Positions 47,954 through 57,336 of a stretch of DNA of 64,000 nt are shown here, piece by piece (within the stretch, counting starts at the first letter, position 1; every line of letters starts with the position of its first letter). Under the pieces are notes generated by a model, which had not been told where the DNA came from, did no database searches, and saw only the letters and a program-made list of their open reading frames with translations. The DNA is from Syntrophaceae bacterium (GTDB lineage Bacteria; Desulfobacterota; Syntrophia; Syntrophales; UBA2185): assembly GCA_003153775.1 (NCBI GenBank), contig PMBI01000011.1, forward strand, positions 86,303 to 150,302, read 5' to 3'. The translations under genes were made by a program, and so were the position numbers.

Positions 47954-48241
47954 TCATTTGATAAAGCATGAGAAACGCTGATCGTACTTGAGCGGTAGAA
48001 ATTCAATGAACCGATATTCCGCGGCACCGTTGATGTAGAAAGGGTCGTTTTCCATGATTTGGCGGGCTTCGTCAACGGTTCCTACGTTTGCCACGATCAC
48101 ACCGCCCACCCGCGGGTTTTGCGGGCCGGAACAAATAAATTTTGAATTCTTATAGAACAGATCCAGAAATATTCGATGGTCCGCGAGGAGGGTATCGATG
48201 ACCTCGAGAGGTTTCGTATATTTCCCTAAGATAATAACCAT
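47954..48241 (-). CDS. YciI-like family protein
   Basis: HRIFLDLFYKNSKFICSGPQNPRVGGVIVANV...ENDPFYINGAAEYRFIEF. Confidence 0.85.
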   Translation of the reverse strand: MVIILGKYTKPLEVIDTLLADHRIFLDLFYKNSKFICSGPQNPRVGGVIVANVGTVDEARQIMENDPFYINGAAEYRFIEFLPLKYDQRFSCFIK

Positions 48242-48259
48242 TGAATCCCCCCTTTCTTT

Positions 48260-48868
48260 TCAGTCAATGAGTATCTCCTCGATTTTCAATCTTCTTCTCG
48301 GCGCAGGTGATTCAGCGGGATATCCAACCGGCAGGAGTGCGACTACATGAATATTCCGGCCCCACCCAAAGATTGCCTTGATCGCCTTTTCATCGAACAG
48401 TCTTATCCAGCAACTTCCCAGACCGAAATCCAGCGCCCGCAAAACGATATGTTCCACGGCAATGGCGAGGTTTAGGGCTATTCTCGGGGTGAGTTCTTCT
48501 ATCTCAACGGGTGTGTAGCGCTCGGTCCTGTCGGCAATGATCTTCACTATCCTCCCTTCGACGGCCCCGATCCTGCCCAGGTCCTGTATGCCCGAAACAG
48601 TACCATCTATGAAACTCTTTAGATCGATGCAACAGATGAAGACAACGGGAGCTTCGGCAATGAATGCCTGGTTATGAGATGCCTGAGAGAGTTGCAGTCT
48701 TGTTTCGCGGTCGCGAACAACCTTGAAGCGCCAGGGCTGTGCATTGGAACCGGACGGTGCGAGCCTTGCGGAGTCCAAAAGTGCCGTTATGTGCTCCTCA
48801 GGAACGGGGTCCGGTTTGAACTTTCTTATGCTCCGTCTTTTTTCTATGGCTTCTTTGGTTGTTAACAT
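48260..48868 (-). CDS. Nitroreductase-family protein
   Basis: EAIEKRRSIRKFKPDPVPEEHI; SARLAPSGSNAQPWRFKVV; GLGSCWI. Confidence 0.92.
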   Translation of the reverse strand: MLTTKEAIEKRRSIRKFKPDPVPEEHITALLDSARLAPSGSNAQPWRFKVVRDRETRLQLSQASHNQAFIAEAPVVFICCIDLKSFIDGTVSGIQDLGRIGAVEGRIVKIIADRTERYTPVEIEELTPRIALNLAIAVEHIVLRALDFGLGSCWIRLFDEKAIKAIFGWGRNIHVVALLPVGYPAESPAPRRRLKIEEILID

Positions 48869-48967
48869 TCTTCCTCCTGAGATATGCACGGAAGACCACC
48901 CTTCATGAAATGGCGGCCAAGATTTCCCGCTTTACTGAAATAAGACTGCATGCACGGCTGCAGATTC

Positions 48968-49432
48968 TTACACAGCCGCTGCCCGCTCGATGATTTCCCC
49001 GACGAGCTTCGCGGTTCTGCCCGTCAATTTCCTGCAGTCCTGGTGCTTCTGGCCTTGCCGATATTCTTTGACCTGGTTCTGATCCATCCAGTTTACGTTG
49101 ACTATATCCCTGCAGAGGATGTTGCCGTTTGCAATTTCCCCCCTGAAGCGCTTCATTAGTTCGTGCGCATATTTCCACATCCTAAAATCGGCGAACTTGT
49201 CACCTGTACTTCTGCCGTACATTAAGCCAATTACGGCAAGGCCCCCGATGAGAGCGCCGCATGTCTCACCGTGCGCGCCTAATCCTCCGCCAAAGGCGTC
49301 CATGGCTTTGAGCATATCCTCATTGATATCCTTACCAAGCTTCTCTTGCCCGACCGCAAGAACGGCCTGGCTTCAGTGGAAATGCTTGTCAAACAGGGCA
49401 CCAGCTTTCTCTTCCATTTCTGAGGGGTTCAT
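48968..49432 (-). CDS. Predicted selenoprotein: C_GCAxxG_C_C-family protein with Sec at UGA 49375-49373
   Basis: Minus-strand translation MNPSEMEEKAGALFDKHFH-U-SQAVLAVGQEKLGKDINEDMLKAMDAFGGGLGAHGETCGALIGGLAVIGLMYG...; RBS AAGGAGG; single in-frame TGA where family members have Cys. Confidence 0.87.
49344..49361 (-). promoter_or_regulatory. bSECIS-like hairpin of the C_GCAxxG_C_C selenoprotein
   Basis: UCUUGC-GGUCGG-GCAAGA, loop starts 17 nt after UGA and begins GGU. Confidence 0.7.
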
Positions 49433-49689
49433 AAGACCTCCTTTTCATTAGCTGCGAGAGCATTTGATACCAAGCATGAACCGAAATCGACATCCGTCAG
49501 TGCTGCCGTGCATCTAATTATTTAATACAATACCTAAAGATATTTATCAAATCAAATGCGAGTACGATTTTGACTGCAGACCAGCTTTTTTAAATGTATA
49601 ATTGACGAATCCCGAGTAATGTGCAAAATTACAATCATGGATGAAATGCAAGTAGCTGCGAAAACGGAAATGCGGTAAGAGATGGAAAT

Positions 49690-49965
49690 ATGAGAGCACT
49701 GATAATGGCCATAATCGGATTGCTGTTGTTTGCAGGGGTCTGGTATTATTTCATGGAAGATGAGAAGACGATAGGTATCTATAAAGTTTATTATTATGCA
49801 ACGCGATGCAATCCTGACGAGTTTTCCTCAAGCTTTTCCGAGCTTACACTGACGCCTTGCGTAAACAAGATCATCTGGCTGGAGGAGATCAGCCCGAAGC
49901 TGTATAAACGTATGAGTTGGACCCCGGAATACGGCACCAAGGAAGGCACACTCGTGCGAAAGTGA
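49690..49965 (+). CDS. Small hypothetical protein with N-terminal TM/signal
   Basis: 91-aa frame MRALIMAIIGLLLFAGVWYYF; plausible RBS. Confidence 0.5.
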   Translation: MRALIMAIIGLLLFAGVWYYFMEDEKTIGIYKVYYYATRCNPDEFSSSFSELTLTPCVNKIIWLEEISPKLYKRMSWTPEYGTKEGTLVRK

Positions 49966-50046
49966 ATCTCCGTCCAAGAATAATTCCATTGAAGAATGCG
50001 GGGAGGTAATGTCTAACAAATCTCCCATATCTTTTCGCCCGAGCCC

Positions 50047-52362
50047 CTAATCCGCACCGCCTGTCAACTGAAATGAAGCCCAATAATACGGGTGGGGGTA
50101 TTTCTTCCGGGCGCTCAACTGCGCCTGCCGCAGAGCTTCCCGCTTACCTGTTTTCTTAAGCGCGTTATAAAACCCCGCCATGAGTTCCCCCGTGGCCTGG
50201 TCGTCCACCTTCCAGAGGCTCGACACAATGGAATTGCTTCCTGCATAGAGGAAGCCGCGCGTCAGACCTACCACGTCGTCGCCGTTTGCTACCTTTCCCA
50301 GACCCGTTTCGCAGGCGCTCAATGTCACGAGGTCGGCATCGATGTTCATAGAATAAAGCTTATCCACCGTCAGCCTGCCGTCGCTCCAATCATCACCGGC
50401 AAGGAGTAATGCCGACTTGAGAGGCATGTCGGAGTCAAACTGCCCGTGGGTGGCAAAATGGATATAAGTGAAACTCCGGCAGTATTTCCTGAACGCGGAC
50501 TCCGTCGCCTCCTTGCGCAGAAGCACGCGGGACTGAGGACGCGTGCGTGCTACCGCCTGCGCTTCTTCCTGGGCATAGGCGAGGTCATAACGCGAGTCGC
50601 CGAGGTCGGGATTGCCAAAGGCAAGGATCTCTCCAGGTTTGGAGGATTTCCTGGCATGGAGGTATCTGATAACGCTGGCGCTGGGAAGGATACGGATGCT
50701 GTACTGCTCAATCAGGTAGCCTCTGTCATTCAGCAAGGCATTGAATGGAAGATAGTGCAGGGCACCGTGCGGGACGATCACAAGATTGCGCTTGTCCAGC
50801 ATCTTTTCGAAGGGTTCAAAGAGCCGCTTGTAGAAACTCCGGGATAAGGTAAGATAATCGGAGGAACCCGCCGTCTCAAGAAGACTACGAAATTGCCGGA
50901 CATCCTCAAGAAGCTTATCGCCCTTGAGACGTATGGACTTCAAACTGTTTCGCGTCAGGACAAAGGCAAACATCTCACCCTCGCTGTAGTAGTACTCAAT
51001 AAGCGCTTCGTCAGGAGGCATAAGGGCCTGTATGTCGGAGGCGGAAAGTGACGTAACAGTCACAAGAGAGGCGAGTTCCGGGGACTTATCCCGCAGTTCC
51101 TGCTTCAGGCTGATAATGACACTGCGGGTCTTGGACTTTCCGGGTGATAGATCCTGCGCGATGACCTCCGCCTCGGCCTTTTTGTCCTCGGCCAAGAGAT
51201 TGCGGACGTCGCGCTCGTCGCCCGCCTTCACGGCGAAGTCCTGCTTAGAGGCCAGGAGATCGACGAGGGCGCGCGACTTTGACCGCTCCACGTAATCAAA
51301 GGCGGCGCCGTACTGGCCGTCCGCATAAAGCGACGCGATGAGGCGGCTGTAAACATTCTGCTTGTCGCCCACAAATCCGATCTTGCTTGCCTCCGTGTTG
51401 ATGGTCGAGCGCTGCTGTTCAACGAGGTCCACTGCGCGTCTGTAGAAATCTATTGCCTCTTTACGATTGCCTTCGGCATCGGCAATCTTTCCCCGATCAA
51501 ATAGTATCATCCAGTATATGTCCGTATTGTCCCGTGTCCGGGGCTCTTTCAGGAGGACGTCGTATCCGGCTTTCGCGTCGTTCAGGTTACCCGTTTCATA
51601 CAGACTCTTATTGAGGATGAATGCCTTGGGCAATTGACTGTAGGCAAATATGTCATCGCCTACGGGCATCGCGCCAGTCAGTATGACGGCGGCAGATGCC
51701 AGGGAGCGCGACCAGGAAATGCTTTCGTCTTCTCTGATGTAAGCCAGGCTCTTCTTAAAATCTCCCATGGCCATGTATATCCGTGAAAGCCCGTTGAGCT
51801 TATCGGTCTTGAGGAACGTAAAGGGATAATGGGTGCCGATGTCTTCCAGAAGTCTTGCGCATTCCATCGCCTTCTCGCGATTGCCGGAGAGTGCCTGCGC
51901 GAGGCCAAGTATGCTTAAGGCCTGAATCCTCATATACCGGTGAAGGTCTTTCTTTGTTACAATGTCATAAGCCTTTTGGGCCTCAATAACGGCCTTTCCA
52001 TAGTTTCCGAATTCTATATAGGCCTCAGCCCTAAGCAGACGCGGCATGATAGACATATCGAACATGTTTACGGTGATATCGCCCTTATCGATATTGGCGT
52101 CGAACTTATCGAGGCATGGAAAAAGTTTGTTATATTTTTTGAGCCTTGAGTAGGAGTAACAGAGATACATCAACTGTCGCGTTGAGGCCGAGTGCAGGTC
52201 TTTAACCTGGCTTTCCATGTAGGTCTCCAGTTCAGCGTAACGCGCGGCAGGCATCAACTGATCCTCCTTCGGTACCAGCATTCCCGCACATCCCGAGGTG
52301 CCCGCGAGGAGCATCAACAGGATTGATATAATGATTGCTCTGATAATGGATTCTCTCGGCAT
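50047..52362 (-). CDS. CHAT-domain (caspase-like) TPR lipoprotein
   Basis: Lipobox GTSGCAG; TPR region; YIHFATHGQFD and VTLSACETGLG catalytic motifs; SLWKVDDQAT. Confidence 0.92.
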   Translation of the reverse strand: MPRESIIRAIIISILLMLLAGTSGCAGMLVPKEDQLMPAARYAELETYMESQVKDLHSASTRQLMYLCYSYSRLKKYNKLFPCLDKFDANIDKGDITVNMFDMSIMPRLLRAEAYIEFGNYGKAVIEAQKAYDIVTKKDLHRYMRIQALSILGLAQALSGNREKAMECARLLEDIGTHYPFTFLKTDKLNGLSRIYMAMGDFKKSLAYIREDESISWSRSLASAAVILTGAMPVGDDIFAYSQLPKAFILNKSLYETGNLNDAKAGYDVLLKEPRTRDNTDIYWMILFDRGKIADAEGNRKEAIDFYRRAVDLVEQQRSTINTEASKIGFVGDKQNVYSRLIASLYADGQYGAAFDYVERSKSRALVDLLASKQDFAVKAGDERDVRNLLAEDKKAEAEVIAQDLSPGKSKTRSVIISLKQELRDKSPELASLVTVTSLSASDIQALMPPDEALIEYYYSEGEMFAFVLTRNSLKSIRLKGDKLLEDVRQFRSLLETAGSSDYLTLSRSFYKRLFEPFEKMLDKRNLVIVPHGALHYLPFNALLNDRGYLIEQYSIRILPSASVIRYLHARKSSKPGEILAFGNPDLGDSRYDLAYAQEEAQAVARTRPQSRVLLRKEATESAFRKYCRSFTYIHFATHGQFDSDMPLKSALLLAGDDWSDGRLTVDKLYSMNIDADLVTLSACETGLGKVANGDDVVGLTRGFLYAGSNSIVSSLWKVDDQATGELMAGFYNALKKTGKREALRQAQLSARKKYPHPYYWASFQLTGGAD

Positions 52363-52439
52363 GGCTGCCTCCCTATCCAGGTATCCGACGGGTTTACGTT
52401 TGTTTCAAAAGGCATTCGCAGGCGCCTTGGCAGATGCAA

Positions 52440-53345
52440 TCAGATTTCATCAGGAGCTGAGGTCAGATGGAATTTGCCTTCTTTGGTCTCCACCTTGCCA
52501 TTTCTGATTAATCGTTCGAGATGCTTCATTATCATTCCCCGTTCGGCGAACTCAAAGAAATACCGCGGCTGAAACTCTCTTCTGAAAATGATCCAGCGCT
52601 CGACAATCTCATCCGCAGTTCTTGGCCTTTCGAGGAATTCCAATATCCTTTTTCCCCTCGTGGTAATAACAGTAAGATAGGTCTCTGCCAATTCCGTAAT
52701 ATCACCGCGAATTATGCCGGTTTCGTGCGAGGTGATATAGATGTCTGCGGGGATCTCCAATAATCTGTGCATGGATTGTATGGTCTCGTCAATGTCCGAA
52801 ACCCTGTCGCCGTACCAGGGACCGAATCGGGAGAGGTCGAGATCCCCCATGAATAATATTCCCTGATCGGGAAAATAAAAACTGCAGTGTCCGGCAGTGT
52901 GGCCCGGGGTGTGGATTACACGCATTTTCGTATCGCCGAAAATGAGGACATCACCGTCAGCAAACTCGAGAGAGGGTGCGCGCTCCCGGAAGTGAAATCT
53001 ATTGAGAAAAAGATCGTCCCATTCCGCCTTGTACTGTGAATCGAGCAAGCCGCAGTAGTCGAGAAATGCGCTGTAGGATTTGAAGCAGGCGCCGATGTCC
53101 TCGTGCACATAAAGTTCGGCTTCAGGAAAGAGGTAATTAAAGGCGATATGATCCTCGTGGTAATGGGAGTTGATTATTAGATCGACCCGTCTTTCATCGG
53201 CGAGCTTCCTTAGAAACGTTTCGTCCGAAGCCGGATCGATGATCGCCTTTTTCTGGTCATCGATGTACAAGGAATTGCAAAAAGGGTATCTTCCGCCACC
53301 GGTTCCGGGAACAAAAACTATATTGCCGAACCTTGTCTCGTCCAT
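52440..53345 (-). CDS. MBL-fold metallohydrolase
   Basis: NSHYHEDHIAFNYLFP; HTPGHTAGHCSFYFP; GDLDLS; ATG 53345. Confidence 0.88.
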   Translation of the reverse strand: MDETRFGNIVFVPGTGGGRYPFCNSLYIDDQKKAIIDPASDETFLRKLADERRVDLIINSHYHEDHIAFNYLFPEAELYVHEDIGACFKSYSAFLDYCGLLDSQYKAEWDDLFLNRFHFRERAPSLEFADGDVLIFGDTKMRVIHTPGHTAGHCSFYFPDQGILFMGDLDLSRFGPWYGDRVSDIDETIQSMHRLLEIPADIYITSHETGIIRGDITELAETYLTVITTRGKRILEFLERPRTADEIVERWIIFRREFQPRYFFEFAERGMIMKHLERLIRNGKVETKEGKFHLTSAPDEI

Positions 53346-53483
53346 TTTTTTGTACCGCTTCGATACTGATGAAATGCAGAATGATGCACGTCGCATCAAT
53401 AAACGCAAAGCGATTTATTGTGTGATGGCTCTTTGCACAACTTTCCCTGGCTCATGCTTAGGTATTTGCCCCGGCGCCTTCTG

Positions 53484-53566
53484 GATTTCATTCATTTCCG
53501 ATATAATGTGCTTTTCGCTATTCCCAATTTCTTTGCAATCTCTATCTTTGGTATGTTACCCTTCAA
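53484..53566 (-). pseudogene. Relic of sigma54-activator C-terminus (Fis HTH)
   Basis: GNIPKIEIAKKLGIAKSTLYRK then 1-nt deletion/stop; near-identical to IPKREIAKKLGIARSTLYRKLNQI of 57337..59298. Confidence 0.75.
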
Positions 53567-53618
53567 CATGTGAAGCCACGGTCGTCTACGACCATAAACG
53601 AGAATACTTAGGAGGTCA

Positions 53619-55547
53619 ATGTTATATATGGCAAAGTTAAAACATCTTTTTAGTCCTATCAAGATAGGAAAAATGGAACTGAAGAACAGGGTGGAGTTCG
53701 CACCCGTAACGGACAATTTCGGTATTGACGACTACGTGACGGACCGCATGATTAAGTTTTATGAGGACCGTGCAAAGGGTGGCGTAGGTTTAATAAATAT
53801 AGGGTACTTTACCGTGAACTATCCCCATAATCCCCTCGGCATCGGAATGTACGACGACAAGTTCATTCCGGGGATCCGTAAACTTACGGATGCGTGTCAT
53901 GCGCACGGCGCAAAGGTGGGGGTGGAGCTCGCCTTTGAGGAGAATTATGCCAAACGGCGCGGCGGACCGTTTGAGTATATTGGGCCTTCTGATGTTGCGA
54001 CGCGGGCAGGAAAGCAAAGGCCCCGACCCCTCACAACCGCTGAGGTTGAGGAGATCGTGGAGCAGTTCGGCGACGCGGCCAGGAGGGCAGTCGAAGGAGG
54101 GTTTGATTTGATCCATATCCTTGGCTCTGCCGGTTATCCGATAGCTCAGTTTGCTTCACCGCTCACGAACAGGCGCACCGACAAATACGGCGGCAGCTTC
54201 GAGAAGAGGTTGCTACTGCATACCGAGATCATCCAGTCGATGAAGAAGAAGGCAGGCGATGATTGTATCATATCCTGGAGGATGGGCGGCCAGGACTTTA
54301 TGCCGGGCGGGAACACCTTAGAGGATTCGGTGAAGATCGCGCAGTGGCTGGAAAAGCAGGGAGTTCAGGTGATAAATGTTACAACGGGCTGGCACGACTC
54401 AGGCGTACCATTTATCCAGTACTTTGTCCCTAAGGGAAACTGGATTTTCATGGGAGAGCGCATAAAGAAAGGCATCAATATTCCGGTCATCGTTGGCACC
54501 AGGATTGTCGATCCGATAATGGCGGATAAGATTATCGGTGAAGGCAGGGCCGATATGATTTATTTAGCCAGACCGCTGATTGCCGATGCGGAGCTGGTAA
54601 ACAAAGCTAAGGAAGGGAGATTTGATGACATAGTGCCCTGCACGTCCTGCTGCCTGTGCTTTGACGCGTGGTCACGGACAGAACCTATATATTGCCAGGT
54701 AAACGCGAGAGCCGGCAGGGAGCTGGAGCTCAATATTATTCCAGCCAGGCAGAAGAAGAAGGTCTTCGTGGTGGGGGGCGGCCCCGGAGGCATGGAAGCC
54801 GCAAGGGTCGCCGGACTGAGAGGACACAAGGTAACCTTATTTGAGAAATCCGACAAGCTCGGCGGCGCCCTTAACGCGGCCGGCGCTCCCTCTGTGAAGG
54901 ACGGCGTCGGATATTTCCGTGAGTACCTGATCAAGCAAATGAAGAAAGAAGGTATTGAGATAAAACTCAATACCGAAGTTGAAAACACCATTATAGAGAA
55001 GGAACGTCCCGATGCAGTAATCGTGGCTACGGGCGCGACTCCTATTATCCCCGATATTCCCGGCGTCAGGGGCAAGAATGTTGTACTCGCGGCGGACGTC
55101 ATGGGCGGCAAGAAATCGGTCGGTAACAAGGTCGTCATTGTCGGCGGCGGGATGGTTGGCTGCGAATTGGCCGACTTCCTTCACGAGGAAAAGGGCAAGT
55201 CCGACATAACCATACTTGAAATGCTGCCCAAAGTAGCCGTAGATGTCGGGCCTACGCTCAGGTGGGTCGTCCGCAAGCGTCTCAATGAGTTCAAGATAAA
55301 AATAAAGACCAACGCGAGGGTCTCAGAGATAACTGACAAGGGTGTGAAGAGCGTGTGCGGCGGCGCGACCGAGGTTTTCGAAGCAGACACTGTGGTCATT
55401 GCGACAGGCTATGAGCCCTGGAACAAACTGGTCAGGGAAATTGAAGGCAAGGCCGGTGTATCCGTCGAGGCTGTGGGCGACTGCGATAAGATTGCCAGAA
55501 TCGCCGAAGCCGTTGAAAGCGGATTCCGGGCAGCGTTGAAACTTTAG
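53619..55547 (+). CDS. NADH:flavin oxidoreductase / 2,4-dienoyl-CoA reductase-like (OYE family with Fe-S and FAD/NAD domains)
   Basis: LFSPIKIGKMELKNRVEFAP; FASPLTNRRTDKYGGSFEKR; CTSCCLCFDAW...YCQVN; VVGGGPGGMEAARVAGLRGH. Confidence 0.93.
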   Translation: MLYMAKLKHLFSPIKIGKMELKNRVEFAPVTDNFGIDDYVTDRMIKFYEDRAKGGVGLINIGYFTVNYPHNPLGIGMYDDKFIPGIRKLTDACHAHGAKVGVELAFEENYAKRRGGPFEYIGPSDVATRAGKQRPRPLTTAEVEEIVEQFGDAARRAVEGGFDLIHILGSAGYPIAQFASPLTNRRTDKYGGSFEKRLLLHTEIIQSMKKKAGDDCIISWRMGGQDFMPGGNTLEDSVKIAQWLEKQGVQVINVTTGWHDSGVPFIQYFVPKGNWIFMGERIKKGINIPVIVGTRIVDPIMADKIIGEGRADMIYLARPLIADAELVNKAKEGRFDDIVPCTSCCLCFDAWSRTEPIYCQVNARAGRELELNIIPARQKKKVFVVGGGPGGMEAARVAGLRGHKVTLFEKSDKLGGALNAAGAPSVKDGVGYFREYLIKQMKKEGIEIKLNTEVENTIIEKERPDAVIVATGATPIIPDIPGVRGKNVVLAADVMGGKKSVGNKVVIVGGGMVGCELADFLHEEKGKSDITILEMLPKVAVDVGPTLRWVVRKRLNEFKIKIKTNARVSEITDKGVKSVCGGATEVFEADTVVIATGYEPWNKLVREIEGKAGVSVEAVGDCDKIARIAEAVESGFRAALKL

Positions 55548-55653
55548 CAATTCACATTACTGATGATGGTGAGTCTCTTCTCTTCGCGCCGGTTGCGTAC
55601 CGTTCGACGAATTCAAAGTACTTTAAAATTGATAATCCTCGTGAGGTGGAGCC

Positions 55654-57177
55654 ATGTACTCTTGTGATTTTACGATCTACGATATGATTGCCCGCAATGC
55701 CGCTTTATATCCGGGAAAAAGCGCGATCGTGTATGGTGACAACCGAATATCGTTCAGCGGGTTTCAAAAATTGTGCGACCGCTGTGCCGCTGGCCTCATG
55801 AAGGAAGGCATTGACTTTGGCGACCGGATTGCCGTTTTATCCAGCAACAATGACGATTTTCTGATCCTTTGCGGCGCGGCAGCGAAAATCGGCGCGATTA
55901 TAGTTCCTGTGAACTATAGGTTGGGTCAAGGAGAGGTCGAATACATCCTCAGGGATTCGGAGCCGAAATATATCTTCAGCAGCAAGGAATATAGGGATCC
56001 GGCCCGTGAAGCCTCGCTCTGTGCGGGCTCTATCAGAAAGCACTTCGTCTTTAAGGCAGATATGAACGAGGGTGATTTCATTCCATTTGAGACACTCCTG
56101 CTGAACGGAAAACTAACGGAGTCAGGAGTGGTGTCGGGTGGTCACGCGTATATGATCGTTCATGCCGCCGCCGTGGGCGGAAAGCCGCGGGGTTGTTTGC
56201 TGAGCCAGGCGAATATGTTGGCCGCCGGCCTTCAGATGGCCCACATGTTTAAGCTTATGAGCAGTGACTGCCACATAGGCACCTTGCCTCTCTTCCACAT
56301 CGGGGGATTTTCCTTTTTCATAGCAGTGATGCATCAGGGAGGAAAGAATGTGATCATGGACCGTTTCGATCCTTTGCTTGTTCTGAAATTGACCGACAAG
56401 GAACACGGCACATTTCTCGGGACATTTCCGCCAATGCTCGCAGCTATTCTGGATGCACAGGAGAAACAGTTCGTTGATACATCAAGTTTGAGGGTAGTCA
56501 CGGGTATGGACAGCCCTGATACCATTCAACGCTTTTTGGGAAAAAATCCCCAAGCGGCCTTTTGCAGCCTGTATGGTCAGACGGAGGCCATGCCGGTTTC
56601 GAGCTGCGATGTTGAGGAAAAAGCGGGGAGCATCGGGTTGCCGGCTGTCATGACGCGTGTGGCAATCTTTGACGCTCTCGATCGGGAAGTTCCCGTGGGC
56701 GGGCAAGGAGAGATATGCGTACGGTCGCCTTCCGTGTTCCTTGGCTATTGGAATCTGGAGACAGATACAGCCTACACCTTTCGCAATGGCTGGCATCACA
56801 CGGGCGACCGGGGGAGGATGGACGAGGAAGGCTATCTCTATTACAGCGGGCGAAATCCGGAAAAGGAACTAATCAAACCAGGCGGTGAAAACGTCTATCC
56901 CGCGGAAGTTGAAAAAGTGATCCTCAGTCACGGCTCTGTCGAAGAGGTCGCAGTCATCGGCGTTCCCGATGCAGAGTGGGGCGAAGCTGTCCAAGCTGTC
57001 TGTGTTCTCAAAAAGGGAAGCGTGGTAGGTGCGGCGGAATTGATCGAATTCGTGGCTTCCAAGATTGCCCGCTATAAGAAACCAAAGCACGTCCTTTTTG
57101 TCGAGAACCTGCCAAAAACGGCGAGCGGCGAAATCAACCGGGAGGAAGTAAAGAAGCTCTACTCGGGAACAAAATGA
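55654..57177 (+). CDS. AMP-forming acyl-CoA ligase/synthetase
   Basis: GQTEAMPVS; WHHTGDRGRMDEEGYLYYSGR; GGENVYPAEVEKVIL; LPKTASGEINR. Confidence 0.9.
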   Translation: MYSCDFTIYDMIARNAALYPGKSAIVYGDNRISFSGFQKLCDRCAAGLMKEGIDFGDRIAVLSSNNDDFLILCGAAAKIGAIIVPVNYRLGQGEVEYILRDSEPKYIFSSKEYRDPAREASLCAGSIRKHFVFKADMNEGDFIPFETLLLNGKLTESGVVSGGHAYMIVHAAAVGGKPRGCLLSQANMLAAGLQMAHMFKLMSSDCHIGTLPLFHIGGFSFFIAVMHQGGKNVIMDRFDPLLVLKLTDKEHGTFLGTFPPMLAAILDAQEKQFVDTSSLRVVTGMDSPDTIQRFLGKNPQAAFCSLYGQTEAMPVSSCDVEEKAGSIGLPAVMTRVAIFDALDREVPVGGQGEICVRSPSVFLGYWNLETDTAYTFRNGWHHTGDRGRMDEEGYLYYSGRNPEKELIKPGGENVYPAEVEKVILSHGSVEEVAVIGVPDAEWGEAVQAVCVLKKGSVVGAAELIEFVASKIARYKKPKHVLFVENLPKTASGEINREEVKKLYSGTK

Positions 57178-57254
57178 GCCAAGGAATGTTTGTCTGGACG
57201 CAGATTAAGTAATTATTGAGTGCAACCAAACAGCCTGGATGCGCTGCATGAACT

Positions 57255-57332
57255 ATCCCTTCGGCAAAAGGGGTACTTTCCAGAATCCGTCCCCGGTACA
57301 AGAACTAAACTGCCGAACCTTGTCTCTTCCAT
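57255..57332 (-). pseudogene. Relic of MBL-fold metallohydrolase N-terminus
   Basis: MEETRFGSLVLVPGTDSGKYPFC vs MDETRFGNIVFVPGTGGGRYPFC at 53345; frame degenerates afterwards. Confidence 0.75.
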
Positions 57333-57336
57333 TTAT

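Noticed and set aside
53492-53716. ORF 53492..53716 minus as a functional small regulator
   Set aside because: Only the last about 22 aa match the activator HTH; the rest is antisense to the OYE gene start; treated as a relic.
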